Assembly: GCA_030765065.1 (NCBI GenBank)
Contig: CM060981.1
Span: 225,749,152-225,813,151, forward strand
Length of the DNA stretch: 64,000 nt
Direction of reading: 5' to 3'
Origin: Deroplatys truncata
Taxonomy: Eukaryota > Arthropoda > Insecta > Mantodea > Mantidae
Below the pieces are notes generated by a model that was not told where the DNA came from, did not search any database, and was given only the letters and a program-made list of their open reading frames with translations. Both the position numbers and the translations under genes were made by a program. Below, piece by piece: positions 43,758 through 54,806 of the stretch. The number at the start of each line of letters is the position of its first letter. The stretch's first letter is position 1.

Positions 43758-46733
43758 ATGGAAATTGCGAAGAAAGAAATCATTGCAACTATAGATTCTG
43801 GTTCATCAGCTTCAATTTGCTCACAGAAATTTTACATAAATTTGATTAATGAAGGTAACAAGATTATGGCTCTTCCCACTAGTAATTTAGTTTGTCGTGT
43901 TGCAATTGGAAGAACTACACAGGTCATAAAAACACAAGCTCTACTTAGCATACTTATTGGCGGAGAGAATTTTGAGGTTATGTTTCTAATTGTAAACCAT
44001 CTGATTTGTGACATAATTATAGGATGTGACTTCCTACATGAATATGAAGCATGTATAGATTTTAAACATGAAGAGTTAAAAATAACAAAAGAAGATAGAG
44101 AAATAAGGGTACCATTTATAAAAGAAAAAGTTTCTGTAATCGATATGACAAAGGATGAGAAAAATATTTGTGACCAAGAGTTTTTTGTGCAAATAACAGA
44201 AACTGATAGAAATAGTCAGATAAAGCAGGTAGTCACAGAATATGAAGGGAATACCACGCCATATTTTCAACAGCTAGCAGAAATGCCAGAAGAAGTAGAG
44301 AAATGTGTAATCCAAACAAAAGACGACCATGTGAGCGAGACAAACAACAGCAGGAAAGAGAAGAGAAATGAGGAAATAATACACAAGTGTGAAGAAGCTT
44401 ATAATCTTACGATAATGCAAAAACAAATCCTTCATGATGTTTTGATGAACAATAGTTCAGTATTTAGTAATATCCCAGGCAGATGTAATGTATATCAGCA
44501 TACATTTCAAGTAGAAGACGTACCACCATATAGGCACAAGTATGACAATTTACCTATAAGTCTTCGAGACAAAGCTAGACAATTAATAAATAGCATGTTA
44601 GAAAATGGGATTATTGAGCAAAGTAATTCTCAATACATAAATTCAATCTGCTGGAGTATTAAACGAGATGGTAGTTTGAGATTAACTTTAGACGGTAGAT
44701 ATGTCAACAAGTATATGAAACCAGATCATTTTCAAAGTGAGGGAATTGAACAACTAATTACAAAACTTTCAAGAGGGAGATTTTTGACATCCATTGACCT
44801 CACTGCATCATATTGGCAAGTGGAATTAGATCCGCAAGTGCGTGATTACACTTCATTTCAGTACTCAGGGATCCAGTATCGCTTTTGTGTAAATCCTTTT
44901 GGTTTAAAAAACTCAGGAAGTGGATTTTTGAGAGCCATTCACAGTATCTTTGGAAATTCTGCAGATGACTTTTTAATAAAGTATATTGACGACTTCTTAA
45001 TCATTAGTCAAACATTTGAAGAACACATGAATAATGTCCATTATGTGTTAAATAAATTACAACAACATGGTATGACTGTGAACATACTAAAATCAAAATT
45101 TTGTGTCAAGGAAATAAATTTTCTGGGTTATGTAGTGGATGAACGAGGTATAAGACCTGATCAGAAAAGAATAGAAGCAATAATGAGAATTCCGCCACCC
45201 AGGAACGTAAAACAAATTAGACGTCTCTTAGGGGTATTGAATTTTCAGAGTAAGTTCGTACCAAGATATTCGGCTGAAATAGAACCACTGCGGCAGCTTC
45301 TCCGAAAGAACAATAAGTGGAAATGGACAGAGGATCATCAAAAATGTTTTGAAAGAGTAAAGGAACTCTTTGCTAAGTCCATATTACTTGAGAGGCCCAG
45401 AGAAGATTTGGAATATGAGATTTATGTCGACGCATCAATGCAAGGATACGCCGGAATTTTAGGACAGCGAGACATTAACAATGACTTTCACGTCATTAGT
45501 ACAGCTTCTAGAGGACTTACAAATATTGAGCGAAATTCTTCAGTGACTCAGTTAGAAATTGGAGCACTATATTTCTCATTAATTCGTTTTAAAACCTATA
45601 TTTATCAGCAAAAGGTGAAAGTATATTCAGACCACATAAGCTTAACTTTCATACAACGGTGTAGATTATGTAGTGGAAAACTTGCTAGATACATTCATGC
45701 AATATCTGCATTCGATATTGAGATTATCCACATTCCTGGCAAAAACAATACCTTCAGTGATTTACTATCAAGATTGAACTACAACCCACAAATTCCCGAA
45801 AATATTGAAAGGCCTAGAAATGAAGTCAAAATATTGACAATTGAAATTCCTTTAAGCAAAGAAATGATTAGAAAATTGAAAAATATGGGGGAAATTCAAA
45901 ATGAGGATGCAAAATTATTTGAATTTAAAGAAAATGCACCATTGATTGAGGAGGCAAAGAAAGAAATTATAGCAATTCGAGATGGGACATTATACAAGAA
46001 GCATGGAAAAGAAATGTCTAGTTGGAAGATAATGGTTCCGAAAAGCATGGAAAAGGAACTAATTAAGAATTTTCATGAAGGGTTAGCACACTCAGGGACG
46101 GACCGAACAACTTCTATGATTTTAGAGAATTTATACATATCCAAATTGCGTCAGAAAGTTCGGAAATTTATATCGTGCTGCAACCTGTGTCAGAAGGCAA
46201 AGCAGATAAATGCAGCATATGCATTTGAAACTAATTCGGTTATAAGGGACAAGCCGAGATGTGTAATTAGTATTGATATTCATGGTCCGATGCCTCCAAG
46301 TCAATTTGGAAATAAATATATATTTGTCTGTTATGATATATTCAGCAAATATGTAAGAATTTACCCTTTGAGAAAACCTACAGGTTTAGCATGTTTAAAT
46401 AGACTACTTAAGTCATATGTGATAGAAGAAGGACCTATTCAATCTGTATTGAGCGATAATGCTTCGTACTTCACAGGAAAAAAATTTATGGATGGACTGA
46501 AAGAAAATGGCATTAAACAATATTTTTCGTCAAGATACAGACCGAACTCCAACCCAGTGGAGAGGGAAATTAAGGAAATTTCAAATTATTTAAGGGTGTT
46601 ATGTCATCGAAAACACACCCAATGGTATGGATACGTGAACTTTGTTCAGAACCTCTTAAATGAAACCATAAACAATGTGACAGGATACAAACCATGTGAA
46701 CTTAAGTTGGGAAAGAAGATCAATACAATGTGA
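43758..46733 (+). CDS. pol: Pol polyprotein: protease, RT, RNase H, integrase core
   Basis: A 991-residue frame from the first ATG; the frame is open back to 43596, so Pol is probably made by -1 frameshifting from gag. Protease: DSG at 13-15 ('ATIDSGSSASIC') and 'IIIGCDFL' near residue 95. Reverse transcriptase: about 250-480, with 'FLTSIDLTASYWQVEL' and the catalytic YIDD at 409-412. RNase H: D558, E600, D625. Integrase: zinc-binding H773, H778, C808, C811, then the catalytic triad D840, D900, E935 with 34 residues between the last two. The order PR-RT-RH-IN is that of Ty3/gypsy. The frame stops at a TGA (46731-46733), but the same frame continues afterwards with the C-terminal integrase domain, so this stop truncates the protein unless it is read through. 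All catalytic residues are present upstream of the TGA. Confidence 0.95.
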   Translation: MEIAKKEIIATIDSGSSASICSQKFYINLINEGNKIMALPTSNLVCRVAIGRTTQVIKTQALLSILIGGENFEVMFLIVNHLICDIIIGCDFLHEYEACIDFKHEELKITKEDREIRVPFIKEKVSVIDMTKDEKNICDQEFFVQITETDRNSQIKQVVTEYEGNTTPYFQQLAEMPEEVEKCVIQTKDDHVSETNNSRKEKRNEEIIHKCEEAYNLTIMQKQILHDVLMNNSSVFSNIPGRCNVYQHTFQVEDVPPYRHKYDNLPISLRDKARQLINSMLENGIIEQSNSQYINSICWSIKRDGSLRLTLDGRYVNKYMKPDHFQSEGIEQLITKLSRGRFLTSIDLTASYWQVELDPQVRDYTSFQYSGIQYRFCVNPFGLKNSGSGFLRAIHSIFGNSADDFLIKYIDDFLIISQTFEEHMNNVHYVLNKLQQHGMTVNILKSKFCVKEINFLGYVVDERGIRPDQKRIEAIMRIPPPRNVKQIRRLLGVLNFQSKFVPRYSAEIEPLRQLLRKNNKWKWTEDHQKCFERVKELFAKSILLERPREDLEYEIYVDASMQGYAGILGQRDINNDFHVISTASRGLTNIERNSSVTQLEIGALYFSLIRFKTYIYQQKVKVYSDHISLTFIQRCRLCSGKLARYIHAISAFDIEIIHIPGKNNTFSDLLSRLNYNPQIPENIERPRNEVKILTIEIPLSKEMIRKLKNMGEIQNEDAKLFEFKENAPLIEEAKKEIIAIRDGTLYKKHGKEMSSWKIMVPKSMEKELIKNFHEGLAHSGTDRTTSMILENLYISKLRQKVRKFISCCNLCQKAKQINAAYAFETNSVIRDKPRCVISIDIHGPMPPSQFGNKYIFVCYDIFSKYVRIYPLRKPTGLACLNRLLKSYVIEEGPIQSVLSDNASYFTGKKFMDGLKENGIKQYFSSRYRPNSNPVEREIKEISNYLRVLCHRKHTQWYGYVNFVQNLLNETINNVTGYKPCELKLGKKINTM

Positions 46734-47120
46734 AAAAAAATTCCAGAAGCCATTCCAGATGCGCATTCGATACCACCAACAGAAGAAGAGATGTTCCGAA
46801 AAGCATTCGAGAGGATGAAAAAAAAAGCCATAAAAAGAAAAATTAAACATGAAGAAAAGAAGAGAAAGGAATGGAGGATCAAAATAGGAGATTTAGTTTT
46901 GGTTAAAACCAAGAAATTGTCGGACAAAGAAAATAAACTTTATTGGCGAATGTTTCTCAAATACCATGGACCATATGAAGTTGTTGAAGTATATGGAACT
47001 AACACATATGAGTTATGTAATCCAACAACTCGAAAAAGCATAGGAAAGTTTCATATTGAGATGCTTAAACCATACAACCACGAAGATCATGGTGAAATAA
47101 AAGACAAAGATGATAAATAG
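46734..47120 (+). CDS. pol: Integrase C-terminal domain, downstream of an in-frame TGA
   Basis: It continues in the same frame as pol directly after the TGA at 46731-46733, for 128 codons to a TAG. It contains a basic segment ('RKAFERMKKKAIKRKIK'), the SH3-like 'IKIGDLVLVKTKKL', and the GPY/F motif ('KYHGPYEVVEV') found at the end of many gypsy integrases. The region is intact, so only one base separates this copy from a continuous pol. Whether the TGA is a recent mutation or is read through cannot be told from one copy. Confidence 0.9.
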   Translation, partial: KKIPEAIPDAHSIPPTEEEMFRKAFERMKKKAIKRKIKHEEKKRKEWRIKIGDLVLVKTKKLSDKENKLYWRMFLKYHGPYEVVEVYGTNTYELCNPTTRKSIGKFHIEMLKPYNHEDHGEIKDKDDK

Positions 47121-47795
47121 TAAATGCTGGATAGTTAAAGGCGAAATGCAGAGCAATGTATTGGAACGTAAGAGGGTTAAATAAAAATGTACGTCATGTG
47201 AATGGAGAAATAAATTGTGGTCATGACTAACTGTTTGAGAGGAAAATAACATTTTATTAGTAACTGAACATGTGAAATAAAGCATGATGTTATATTAAAG
47301 TAAAGTACATAAATACTATTACAAGCGTATTGTTAAAATAAAATTCAAAATAACAAAACTGGTAAAAATAATTCAAAACAAATACATATGTAGCAAACAG
47401 AAAAGGTGAAACAGTATCTAGATTTAAGAGATGTAAATATATGTAGAGGGTGAATATTTTGGTAAATATGTGTAATAATTACAAAAATCTTAAATGTATA
47501 AATTTTTGTCAACAATGTAAGAGAGTAAACAATTTTGAAACAGTGATTAAATAATTTAGGGTAAAGTATTTGCTATAAAAAAAAAATTTGTGATGTCAGA
47601 TTAATATCTAAATTAATTAAACCAGAGCCAGTAAGTAGTGGCGAGATAGGGGAAAAACATGTCGTGTGTTAAATGCGTGTGAAGTGTTAAGTGAAAGTGA
47701 TAGCGTGTGTTCCAAGATTTAGGAGACTAAAAACACAATTTTAAAATTTCTAAACAAGTTATAAATATTTATAATTATGTTTCTAGTGGGGCATA
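47121..47795 (+). other. Non-coding 3' region and polypurine-like tract
   Basis: About 675 bp between the pol stop and the 3' LTR, without an env-like frame. AGTGGGGCATA at 47785-47795 abuts the LTR and is the likely plus-strand primer, although it is short. Confidence 0.6.
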
Positions 47796-48755
47796 TGATA
47801 CGGTAATTTGTATCATAAATTACTTAAAGGTAAATAATGATTGTAATATAAATATGTATTTTTATGTGACATTGATTTCAGAGGTTTATTAATTGTAATT
47901 ATTATTGGTAAATAATAATATACGGCTTTACTGAAACTGTCAACAATAACGCAATAATGCAGCAATGGGGTGAGTTGTTTGTCATTACCGGGAACCAGGA
48001 AGTTACGTAATGTTTCGCGCCTTTTCGATAGAAGCTTCTGGAATGTTTTCTCCTTAAAGCAATATGTATTAGTGGTTTTCATTAGATAGTAAAATAGACG
48101 CTAATGTTGGCGCGTTTTATTAGCCAATGACAGTTCATTTATAATCTTTAGGCGTATCTTGAGGCAAGCGTATAAATAAGCCAGGTTCGAGGTAGAGCGT
48201 CTCCCAGTTCAACAGAATTCTCCGTACTCTCCACGTCGGTCTCTCAGTTCATTCATTTCGCCAAGTTACACGCAGCAGAATTACGAGAGTTATTATAAAG
48301 TATTATACAGTTAAAAAAATTACATAAAGTTAAAGTATGCGAGTTAAAAGTGATAAATAAGAAGTTATTACAAACAGTTTCAGTTTGGCGAGTATCCAGA
48401 TTAATTTGTAAAAGTGTTTGTGAATGTGTTCAGCAATAAAAGTTATAAAACCAATTTCTTCGTCAGTATAATTTCTGGATAAAAGATTCCTTTCCGATTC
48501 ACACCCTGCAAGAGATACAAGTTCTACCAAGATAAGATGATAGCTAGCCAGAGGACAATATACTAAATTTAAATTCTTTCGAACACTAATTCATGCAAAT
48601 TGCTAACGCCAGAGGGAGCTACGAACCAAACAAAGAATGACGTCACAAGATGGCAACGCGTGAAGTAAAAACATACAATTTGTTCTCTTACAAATTGGCT
48701 TCCAAACGAGGGGCTATAATAATGTTAAACACACTGCAACATTAATGCCGCATCA
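47796..48755 (+). repeat. 3' LTR
   Basis: 960 bp, differing from the 5' LTR at six positions by eye: four where the 5' copy has G and this one A, one T/G and one A/G. AGGT follows. Antisense frames in the two LTRs are shadows. Confidence 0.97.
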
Positions 48756-48756
48756 A

Positions 48757-48945
48757 GGTTTCCTCAGCGCCGGAATCCCTTTTTGGAAATTACAGAATCC
48801 TACATTATCACAGTTTTTGGTGAAGTATACTAACCAAACTGTACCTAGCGAGTCAAGTTTGCGAAAATGTTACTTAACCGAATGATACGATGACACATTT
48901 CATTTTTATGTCAATTACAACACTAGCAAAAACTTTGAAGTTCTT
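48757..48945 (+). pseudogene. hAT/BED-like protein remnant, part after the LTR element
   Basis: It resumes the frame interrupted at 40216. Across one copy of the AGGT target the reading frame is continuous, giving 'GFLSAGIPFWKLQNPTLSQF' and 'YTNQTVPSESSLRKCYLTE', then a TGA (48883-48885) and a further open stretch. The 'AGIPFWKLQNP' and 'PSESSLRK' motifs are those of the same arthropod hAT-like family. The rest of the gene is not recognisable downstream. Confidence 0.65.
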
Positions 48946-49329
48946 TAAATATGACGACGGAGTTGTTGAATAGTGTAATCTATTAAATAAATGCGTTTTT
49001 CTAATTGCCTTTTATTTCCTGTTTTGGTATTTATAATGTCTTTTTTCCTGCCTATTTTAAAACTTCCGGTCTCTGGTAATACTCTATCTTGAAACACGTC
49101 ATGAATTTCCTGTAATGAGAAGTTGGCTGTGTGTGCTACTTGCGCCTGACTTCAACTCACAATGAAAAACTGCGCAGCGGAGGGAAAATATACTCCCCGC
49201 CTCCACCAACATAGCGGTCAGCGCTGCCTCCCGGTCCCTCGGTGGCGACAAGCTTTGCTCATCCAGTAGAACGGTAGCAAGGTAGGTTGCAGCCTTACTA
49301 TAAGAACGTGAAAGTGTTTTGGACATGTT
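48946..49329. other. No gene recognised
   Basis: Contains a GC-richer patch near 49160-49260 without a supported feature. Confidence 0.4.
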
Positions 49330-49570
49330 TCGAACTGTCACCCATCAGTAAGTGACGAAGATGTATCCAGGTTAGTGGTTACGAATCGGAACATAACGAT
49401 TTGTGAGTTAGCGCAAGAGACAGGATTGTCGCCTTAGACTGTGGTTCACACCCTGAAGGATCAACTGAAAATGCGGGATATTGCGTCAAAATGGGTTCCA
49501 CATGAGTTAACGGGGATGCAGAAATGGCTGCGATATGACGCTTCTCGTACGCACTTACAGGACCATGAGC
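49330..49570 (+). pseudogene. Fragment of a mariner-like transposase N terminus
   Basis: One frame reads 'ITICELAQETGLSP', a stop, 'TVVHTLKDQLKMRDIASKWV' and then 'PHELTGMQKWLRYDASRTHL'. This is the helix-turn-helix and linker (WVPHELT) region of a mariner/SETMAR-type transposase. The catalytic domain is absent. 49571-49790 has a different, unidentified sequence. Confidence 0.65.
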
Positions 49571-50528
49571 GCTAAAGAGGACCTCAGAAGGACTTCTGAG
49601 TATTTAGTCCGTGCGACGTCGATCTCGTCCCTAAGGAGCCACTTCGCGAGATTCGCTTCCGCACATTTAAAGACGTTTAAGACAACGGACGGTTCACAGA
49701 CACTGCCGGGTTCCTCGCATGGCTTGCGGGCACCCCCGGTAACGAAGGCCTTAAACCTGCCAACAGCAAAAACTTGCTGTCACTAAGTACTCCACCCCTC
49801 CCCAGTGGGAGTGGTCAACAAAATTCAACCAACCAAAAATTTAAACACAAATACACACCAGCGGAGCAGGGCACTGGCGCTGCTCCTAAAAAGGCAGCCA
49901 CTGAGGAGCCTATAAAAGCATAGCGCTACCTCCCATCACACCCCCCAACTTCAAAACAAAACCGTCACCCTACAAAAATCCATTCTACCTATGGTAAAGC
50001 CCTTCCAAGAGTAGGTACATAGCAAAACTCACTTAGGTTCACCACGATCTACCAGATAGACTCCATTCCACTCACGGCTCTCTTTGCACCATCATGAGAT
50101 TAGGCAAAGCCGATGGGATCCAATGGCTTCCGCATTGCTGAAGTCTCTTTAAAATTTAGAATCATGCACGTATGCTGTGTATGGAGAACTAAAATAGTTG
50201 CTAGAACTAAAAAATCACCCCGTGTATAATAACATTTTTTTCAGCAATGTTTCTTCTCGTACTCAGCTTAATTAATTTTAATTTCATCAGTAAATCCTTG
50301 TAATGAATGTCTAGATAGAATGCGGACTATTCTTATTCTTAAAATACAAATATTTAAGAAATTTCTTCTGGGCCCTCTCTATTCCATTTTGGTATATTTG
50401 AAGGTAAGGACTCCAGATCGATGTAAGATACTACAGCTTAGACTCCACATATGCATTAAAAAGTGAAATTAAAGTTGACAACTAATAAGATATTTTGAAT
50501 TTCTAAATACAGATCCCAGATTTTAAAT
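49571..50528. other. Unidentified, partly GC-richer sequence
   Basis: The stretch 49571-49790 is open on the plus strand and ends before a 'ccacccctccccagtgggag' hairpin-like stretch. It could belong to another retroelement, but I cannot name it. The rest is AT-rich. Confidence 0.35.
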
Positions 50529-50627
50529 GCATGTATAACATGTAAGAACGTAGGTTTTCACGGCCGGTGTCACAATTATAACTAATATGATTTTCCGGGC
50601 TGTTATGCCGTGGTCTGCTGAAGAAAG

Positions 50628-50676
50628 ATATCCCAGACGTTTCGTCCACAACTGCGGTGGACATCTTCAGTGGCGC
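50628..50676 (-). ncRNA. Hammerhead ribozyme motif, left PLE copy
   Basis: On the minus strand: CTGAAGA (50670-50664), stem II GTCCAC/GTGGAC around CGCAGTT, GAAA (50643-50640), then CGTC. All core residues match the hammerhead consensus. It is identical to the motif at 54800. Confidence 0.8.
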
Positions 50677-52634
50677 GGACGAAGTGTTCTCGGTGAAAGT
50701 ATCGCAGCGTCTGATGCGTTGGCCGTTAGTGCCGCTCTCTTTATAGTGTGGGCGCTCTCTGCTGATTGGCCCGCTGGTATGAGGGGGCTGGCGCCGGCTG
50801 TGTTGTTGCTCTCTTCTGATTGGCTCGCAGTGTTTTTCGGTTTTGTATGACCTTTCTTGTTTTTGATGACTAGATGCCAGTTACTGTTGAGTTTCAATGC
50901 TTCTTCTTTCCTATTGAAATTATTGGGATGTTTATAAATCTCTATTGCTTCGCGTTGTAGCCGGGTATGGTAATGCTTTATGGAGGAAAGAATGTTGGTG
51001 TCCTGAAATCTAATAATGTGTTCGCCCTCGGCTTCAATGGCATGTTCGGCGACTGCCGATTTTTCTGTATGGCCCAGGCGGCAGTTTCCTTTGTGTTCGC
51101 TCAGTCTGGTGTTAGCGCTCCGCTGTGTGGTACCAATGTACACTGAACCACACGAACAAGGAATACGGTAAACACCGGCCGATGACAGGGGGTCTCGGGG
51201 GTCTTTGGAAGAGCGCAGTAGGCTGTTTAATTGTCTTGTAGGTTTGAATACTGTTTTGACGTTATGACGTTGAAGTATATGTTCAATACGGTCAGTGACA
51301 TTTCTGAAATATGGCAGAAAGACGATGGACTTGCTTTTGGGTTGGTCCTGAGTAGCCGGTCGGGGCTTGGCCGGACGGCAGGCTCTTCTCACCTCTTGGA
51401 CTGAATAACCGTTTGATTGTAGAGCTGTTTCTAGGTGTCGGATTTCTTGTGGAAGTAAGTGTGGTTCACAAATACGGGAAGCACGGTTTGCGAGTGTCTT
51501 AATCATAGCACGTTTTTGTCTAGGATGGTGGTTGGAGTTCTTGTTAAGGTAACGGTCTGTGTGTGTGGGTTTGCGGTAGACAGTATGACCCAGCGTGCCG
51601 TCAGCCTTCCTGCTAACGAGTACATCTAGAAAGGCTAGTTGGCCATCCTTTTCTTGTTCCATTGTGAACTGTATACGCTGATTGATGCTATTTAGATGTA
51701 ACAAAAAATCTTGAAGAGCTTGTTCACCATGGGGCCAGATGACGAAGGTGTCATCCACATAGCGGAACCAGGCTGTTGGTTTGAGTGGAGCTGAGTTTAG
51801 TGCCTTTGACTCAAATGCCTCTATGAAGAAATTGGCCACAACAGGGCTAAGGGGGCTGCCCATGGCAACACCGTCTATTTGCTCGTAGAATGACCGGTTC
51901 CACTGGAAATAAGTCGTAGTCAGGACATGGTGAAAAAGTGTAATGATATCATCAGAGAAGATGGGTTGTAACAACTTCAGAGTTTCTTGTACTGGAACCA
52001 TGGTGAATAGAGACACAACGTCAAAACTAATTAGTAAATCCTTAGGTAGCAATTTGAGGTTGCGGAGAATTTGAATGAAATGAGTAGAGTCTTTGATGAA
52101 AGAGTCGGACAAGCCGACATGGGGTTGTAGAAGACCGGTTAGGTATTTAGCTATGTCGTATGTGGGAGAACCAATACCACTAACAATGGGCCTGAGCGGA
52201 ACCTCTGGTTTATGGATCTTGGGTAGCCCGTAAAGTCTAGGCGGCTGAACTTCGGACTTGGTAAGGCGGCGTTTGTCTTCCTTCGAAAGCGAGGAGTTCT
52301 TGATCAAAAGATTGGTTTTCCGTAGAATACGGGCTGTCGGATCACGTTTAATCTTATGGTAGGTTGCTGGTTGCAGGAGTTCAGAGATTTTCTGTTGATA
52401 GTCTTGTTAGTTAAGAATAACTGTGGCATTACCCTTGTCCGCTGAGCAAACAATGATGTCTCGGTTGGAGTTCAGCTTCTTTAATGCAGTTCTCTCTTGA
52501 TTGGTTAAATTACTGGTAGGAGGTTTGGCCTTCTCGAGAACCCTGGCAGATTCCCGGCGAATTTCATCAGCTGCAAGCCTTGGCAGAACTCGTATTCCTG
52601 CTTCAATGTGAGAAATGATGTCTTCAACTGGCAA
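50667..52634 (-). pseudogene. Penelope-like RT/GIY-YIG endonuclease, left copy, one stop
   Basis: The frame runs from the palindrome centre towards the left end. It starts within 'PVEDIISHIEAGIRVLPRLA', passes 'VCSADKGNATVIL', meets a TAA at 52409-52407 where the right copy has CAA, then stays open for ~580 codons. Reverse transcriptase motifs 'LLISFDVVSLFTMVPV', 'GVAMGSPLSPVVANFF' and 'FRYVDDTFVIWP' are intact, followed by the linker and the GIY-YIG nuclease 'GVYRIPCSCGSVYIGTTQR'. PLE proteins prime reverse transcription at a break made by this nuclease. The 5' end of the gene is missing because the copy is truncated at the palindrome centre, so the single stop is not the only defect. The C-terminal ~50 codons overlap the terminal repeat. 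Confidence 0.9.
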
Positions 52635-52660
52635 CGTTGGAGTGACAACAGCGTAGTCAC

Positions 52661-52800
52661 CTCCTTGCTAAAGGAGGTAACTACGCTGTTGTCACTCCAA
52701 CGTTGCCAGTTGAAGACATCATTTCTCACATTGAAGCAGGAATACGAGTTCTGCCAAGGCTTGCAGCTGATGAAATTCGCACCTGCTGAAACGTCACTCC
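52661..52800. repeat. Palindrome centre with a ~120-bp direct duplication
   Basis: CTCCTTGCTAAAGGAGG at 52661 is the inversion point of the two PLE copies. The same sequence recurs at 52797, preceded by the novel 16-nt 'acctgctgaaacgtca'. So 52661-52780 is repeated directly at 52797-52916, and the right copy has two start segments. Confidence 0.85.
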
Positions 52801-54806
52801 TTGCTAAAGGAGGTAACTACGCTGTTGTCACTCCAACGTTGCCAGTTGAAGACATCATTTCTCACATTGAAACAGGAATACGAGTTCTGCCAAGGCTTGC
52901 AGCTGATGAAATTCGCCGGGAATCTGCCAGGGTTCTCGAGAAGGCCAAACCTCCTACCAGTAATTTAACCAATCAAGAGAGAACTGCATTAAAGAAGCTG
53001 AACTCCAACCGAGACATCATTGTTTGCTCAGCGGACAAGGGTAATGCCACAGTTATTCTTAACCAACAAGACTATCAACAGAAAATCTCTGAACTCCTGC
53101 AACCAGCAACCTACCATAAGATTAAACGTGATCCGACAGCCCGTATTCTACGGAAAACCAATCTTTTGATCAAGAACTCCTCGCTTTCGAAGGAAGACAA
53201 ACGCCGCCTTACCAAGTCCGAAGCTCAGCCGCCTAGACTTTACGGGCTACCCAAGATCCATAAACCAGAGGTTCCGCTCAGGCCCATTGTTAGTGGTATT
53301 GGTTCTCCCACATACGACATAGCTAAATACCTAACCGGTCTTCTACAACCCCATGTCGGCTTGTCCGACTCTTTCATCAAAGACTCTACTCATTTCATTC
53401 AAATTCTCCGCAACCTCAAATTGCTACCTAAGGATTTACTAATTAGTTTTGACGTTGTGTCTCTATTCACCATGGTTCCAGTACAAGAAACTCTGAAGTT
53501 GTTACAACCCATCTTCTCTGATGATATCATTACACTTTTTCACCATGTCCTGACTACGACTTATTTCCAGTGGAACCGGTCATTCTACGAGCAAATAGAC
53601 GGTGTTGCCATGGGCAGCCCCCTTAGCCCTGTTGTGGCCAATTTCTTCATGGAGGCATTTGAGTCAAAGGCACTAAACTCAGCTCCACTCAAACCAACAG
53701 CCTGGTTCCGCTATGTGGATGACACCTTCGTCATCTGGCCCCATGGTGAACAAGCTCTTCAAGATTTTTTGTTACATCTAAATAGCATCAATCAGCGTAT
53801 ACAGTTCACAATGGAACAAGAAAAGGATGGCCAACTAGCCTTTCTAGATGTACTCGTTAGCAGGAAGGCTGACGGCACGCTGGGTCATACTGTCTACCGT
53901 AAACCCACACACACAGACCGTTACCTTAACAAGAACTCCAACCACCATCCTAGACAAAAACGTGCTATGATTAAGACACTCGCAAACCGTGCTTCCCGTA
54001 TTTGTGAACCACACTTACTTCCACAAGAAATCCGACACCTAGAAACAGCTCTACAATCAAATGGTTATTCAGTCCAAGAGGTGAGAAGAGCCTGCCGTCC
54101 GGCCAAGCCCCGACCGGCTACTCAGGACCAACCCAAAAGCAAGTCCATCGTCTTTCTGCCATATTTCAGAAATGTCACTGACCGTATTGAACATATACTT
54201 CAACGTCATAACGTCAAAACAGTATTCAAACCTACAAGACAATTAAACAGCCTACTGCGCTCTTCCAAAGACCCCCGAGACCCCCTGTCATCGGCCGGTG
54301 TTTACTGTAATCCTTGTTCGTGTGGTTCAGTGTACATTGGTACCACACAGCGGAGCGCTAACACCAGACTGAGCGAACACAAAGGAAACTGCCGCCTGGG
54401 CCATACAGAAAAATCGGCAGTCGCCGAACATGCCATTGAAGCCGAGGGCGAACACATTATTAGATTTCAGGACACCAACATTCTTTCCTCCATAAAGCAT
54501 TACCATACCCGGCTACAACGCGAAGCAATAGAGATTTATAAACATCCCAATAATTTCAATAGGAAAGAAGAAGCATTGAAACTCAACAGTAACTGGCATC
54601 TAGTCATCAAAAACAAGAAAGGTCATACAAAACCGAAAAACACTGCGAGCCAATCAGAAGAGAGCAACAACACAGCCGGCGCCAGCCCCCTCATACCAGC
54701 GGGCCAATCAGCAGAGAGCGCCCACACTATAAAGAGAGCGGCACTAACGGCCAACGCATCAGACGCTGCGATACTTTCACCGAGAAGACTTCGTCCGCGC
54801 CACTGA
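52781..54806 (+). CDS. Penelope-like RT/GIY-YIG endonuclease, right copy, 5'-truncated
   Basis: An uninterrupted frame of ~675 codons from the duplicated start segment to TGA at 54804-54806. The open frame extends upstream to 52608, but those ~58 residues come from the left copy read in antisense and are not part of the protein. Authentic sequence starts near 'ETSLLAKGGNYAVV'. Counting from 52608: 'SADKGNATV' near 140, RT motif 'GVAMGSPLSPV' near 335, catalytic YVDD at 369-372, GIY-YIG nuclease with GVY at 564-566 and YIG at 576-578. It differs from the left copy in the nuclease motif (GVYCNPC instead of GVYRIPC). Complete PLE proteins extend further at the N terminus, so this copy is truncated but otherwise intact. 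Confidence 0.9.

Larger units (their letters stand above)
40217..48755 (+). mobile_element. Ty3/gypsy-type LTR retrotransposon, nearly intact
   Basis: An 8539-bp insertion with two 960-bp LTRs, a 4-bp TSD (AGGT at 40213-40216 and 48756-48759), a tRNA-Lys-type primer binding site, a gag frame, a pol frame in the -1 frame, and a G-rich polypurine-like tract before the 3' LTR. The LTRs differ at only six positions by eye, which points to a recent insertion. There is no env-like frame. The only coding lesion that I see is one in-frame TGA in pol. Confidence 0.97.

Noticed and set aside
47121..47795. An env gene in the LTR retrotransposon
   Set aside because: No frame of meaningful length, signal peptide or membrane segment exists between pol and the 3' LTR.
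40234..48082. Identical 89-codon frames antisense in both LTRs (40234-40503 and 47813-48082)
   Set aside because: They are duplicated because the LTRs are; there is no domain and they are antisense to the LTR promoter.
52505..52780. Mirrored frames that start 'MRNDVFNWQRWSDN' on both strands at the PLE centre
   Set aside because: They read the inverted repeat in the wrong frame with GTG starts and are by-products of the palindrome.
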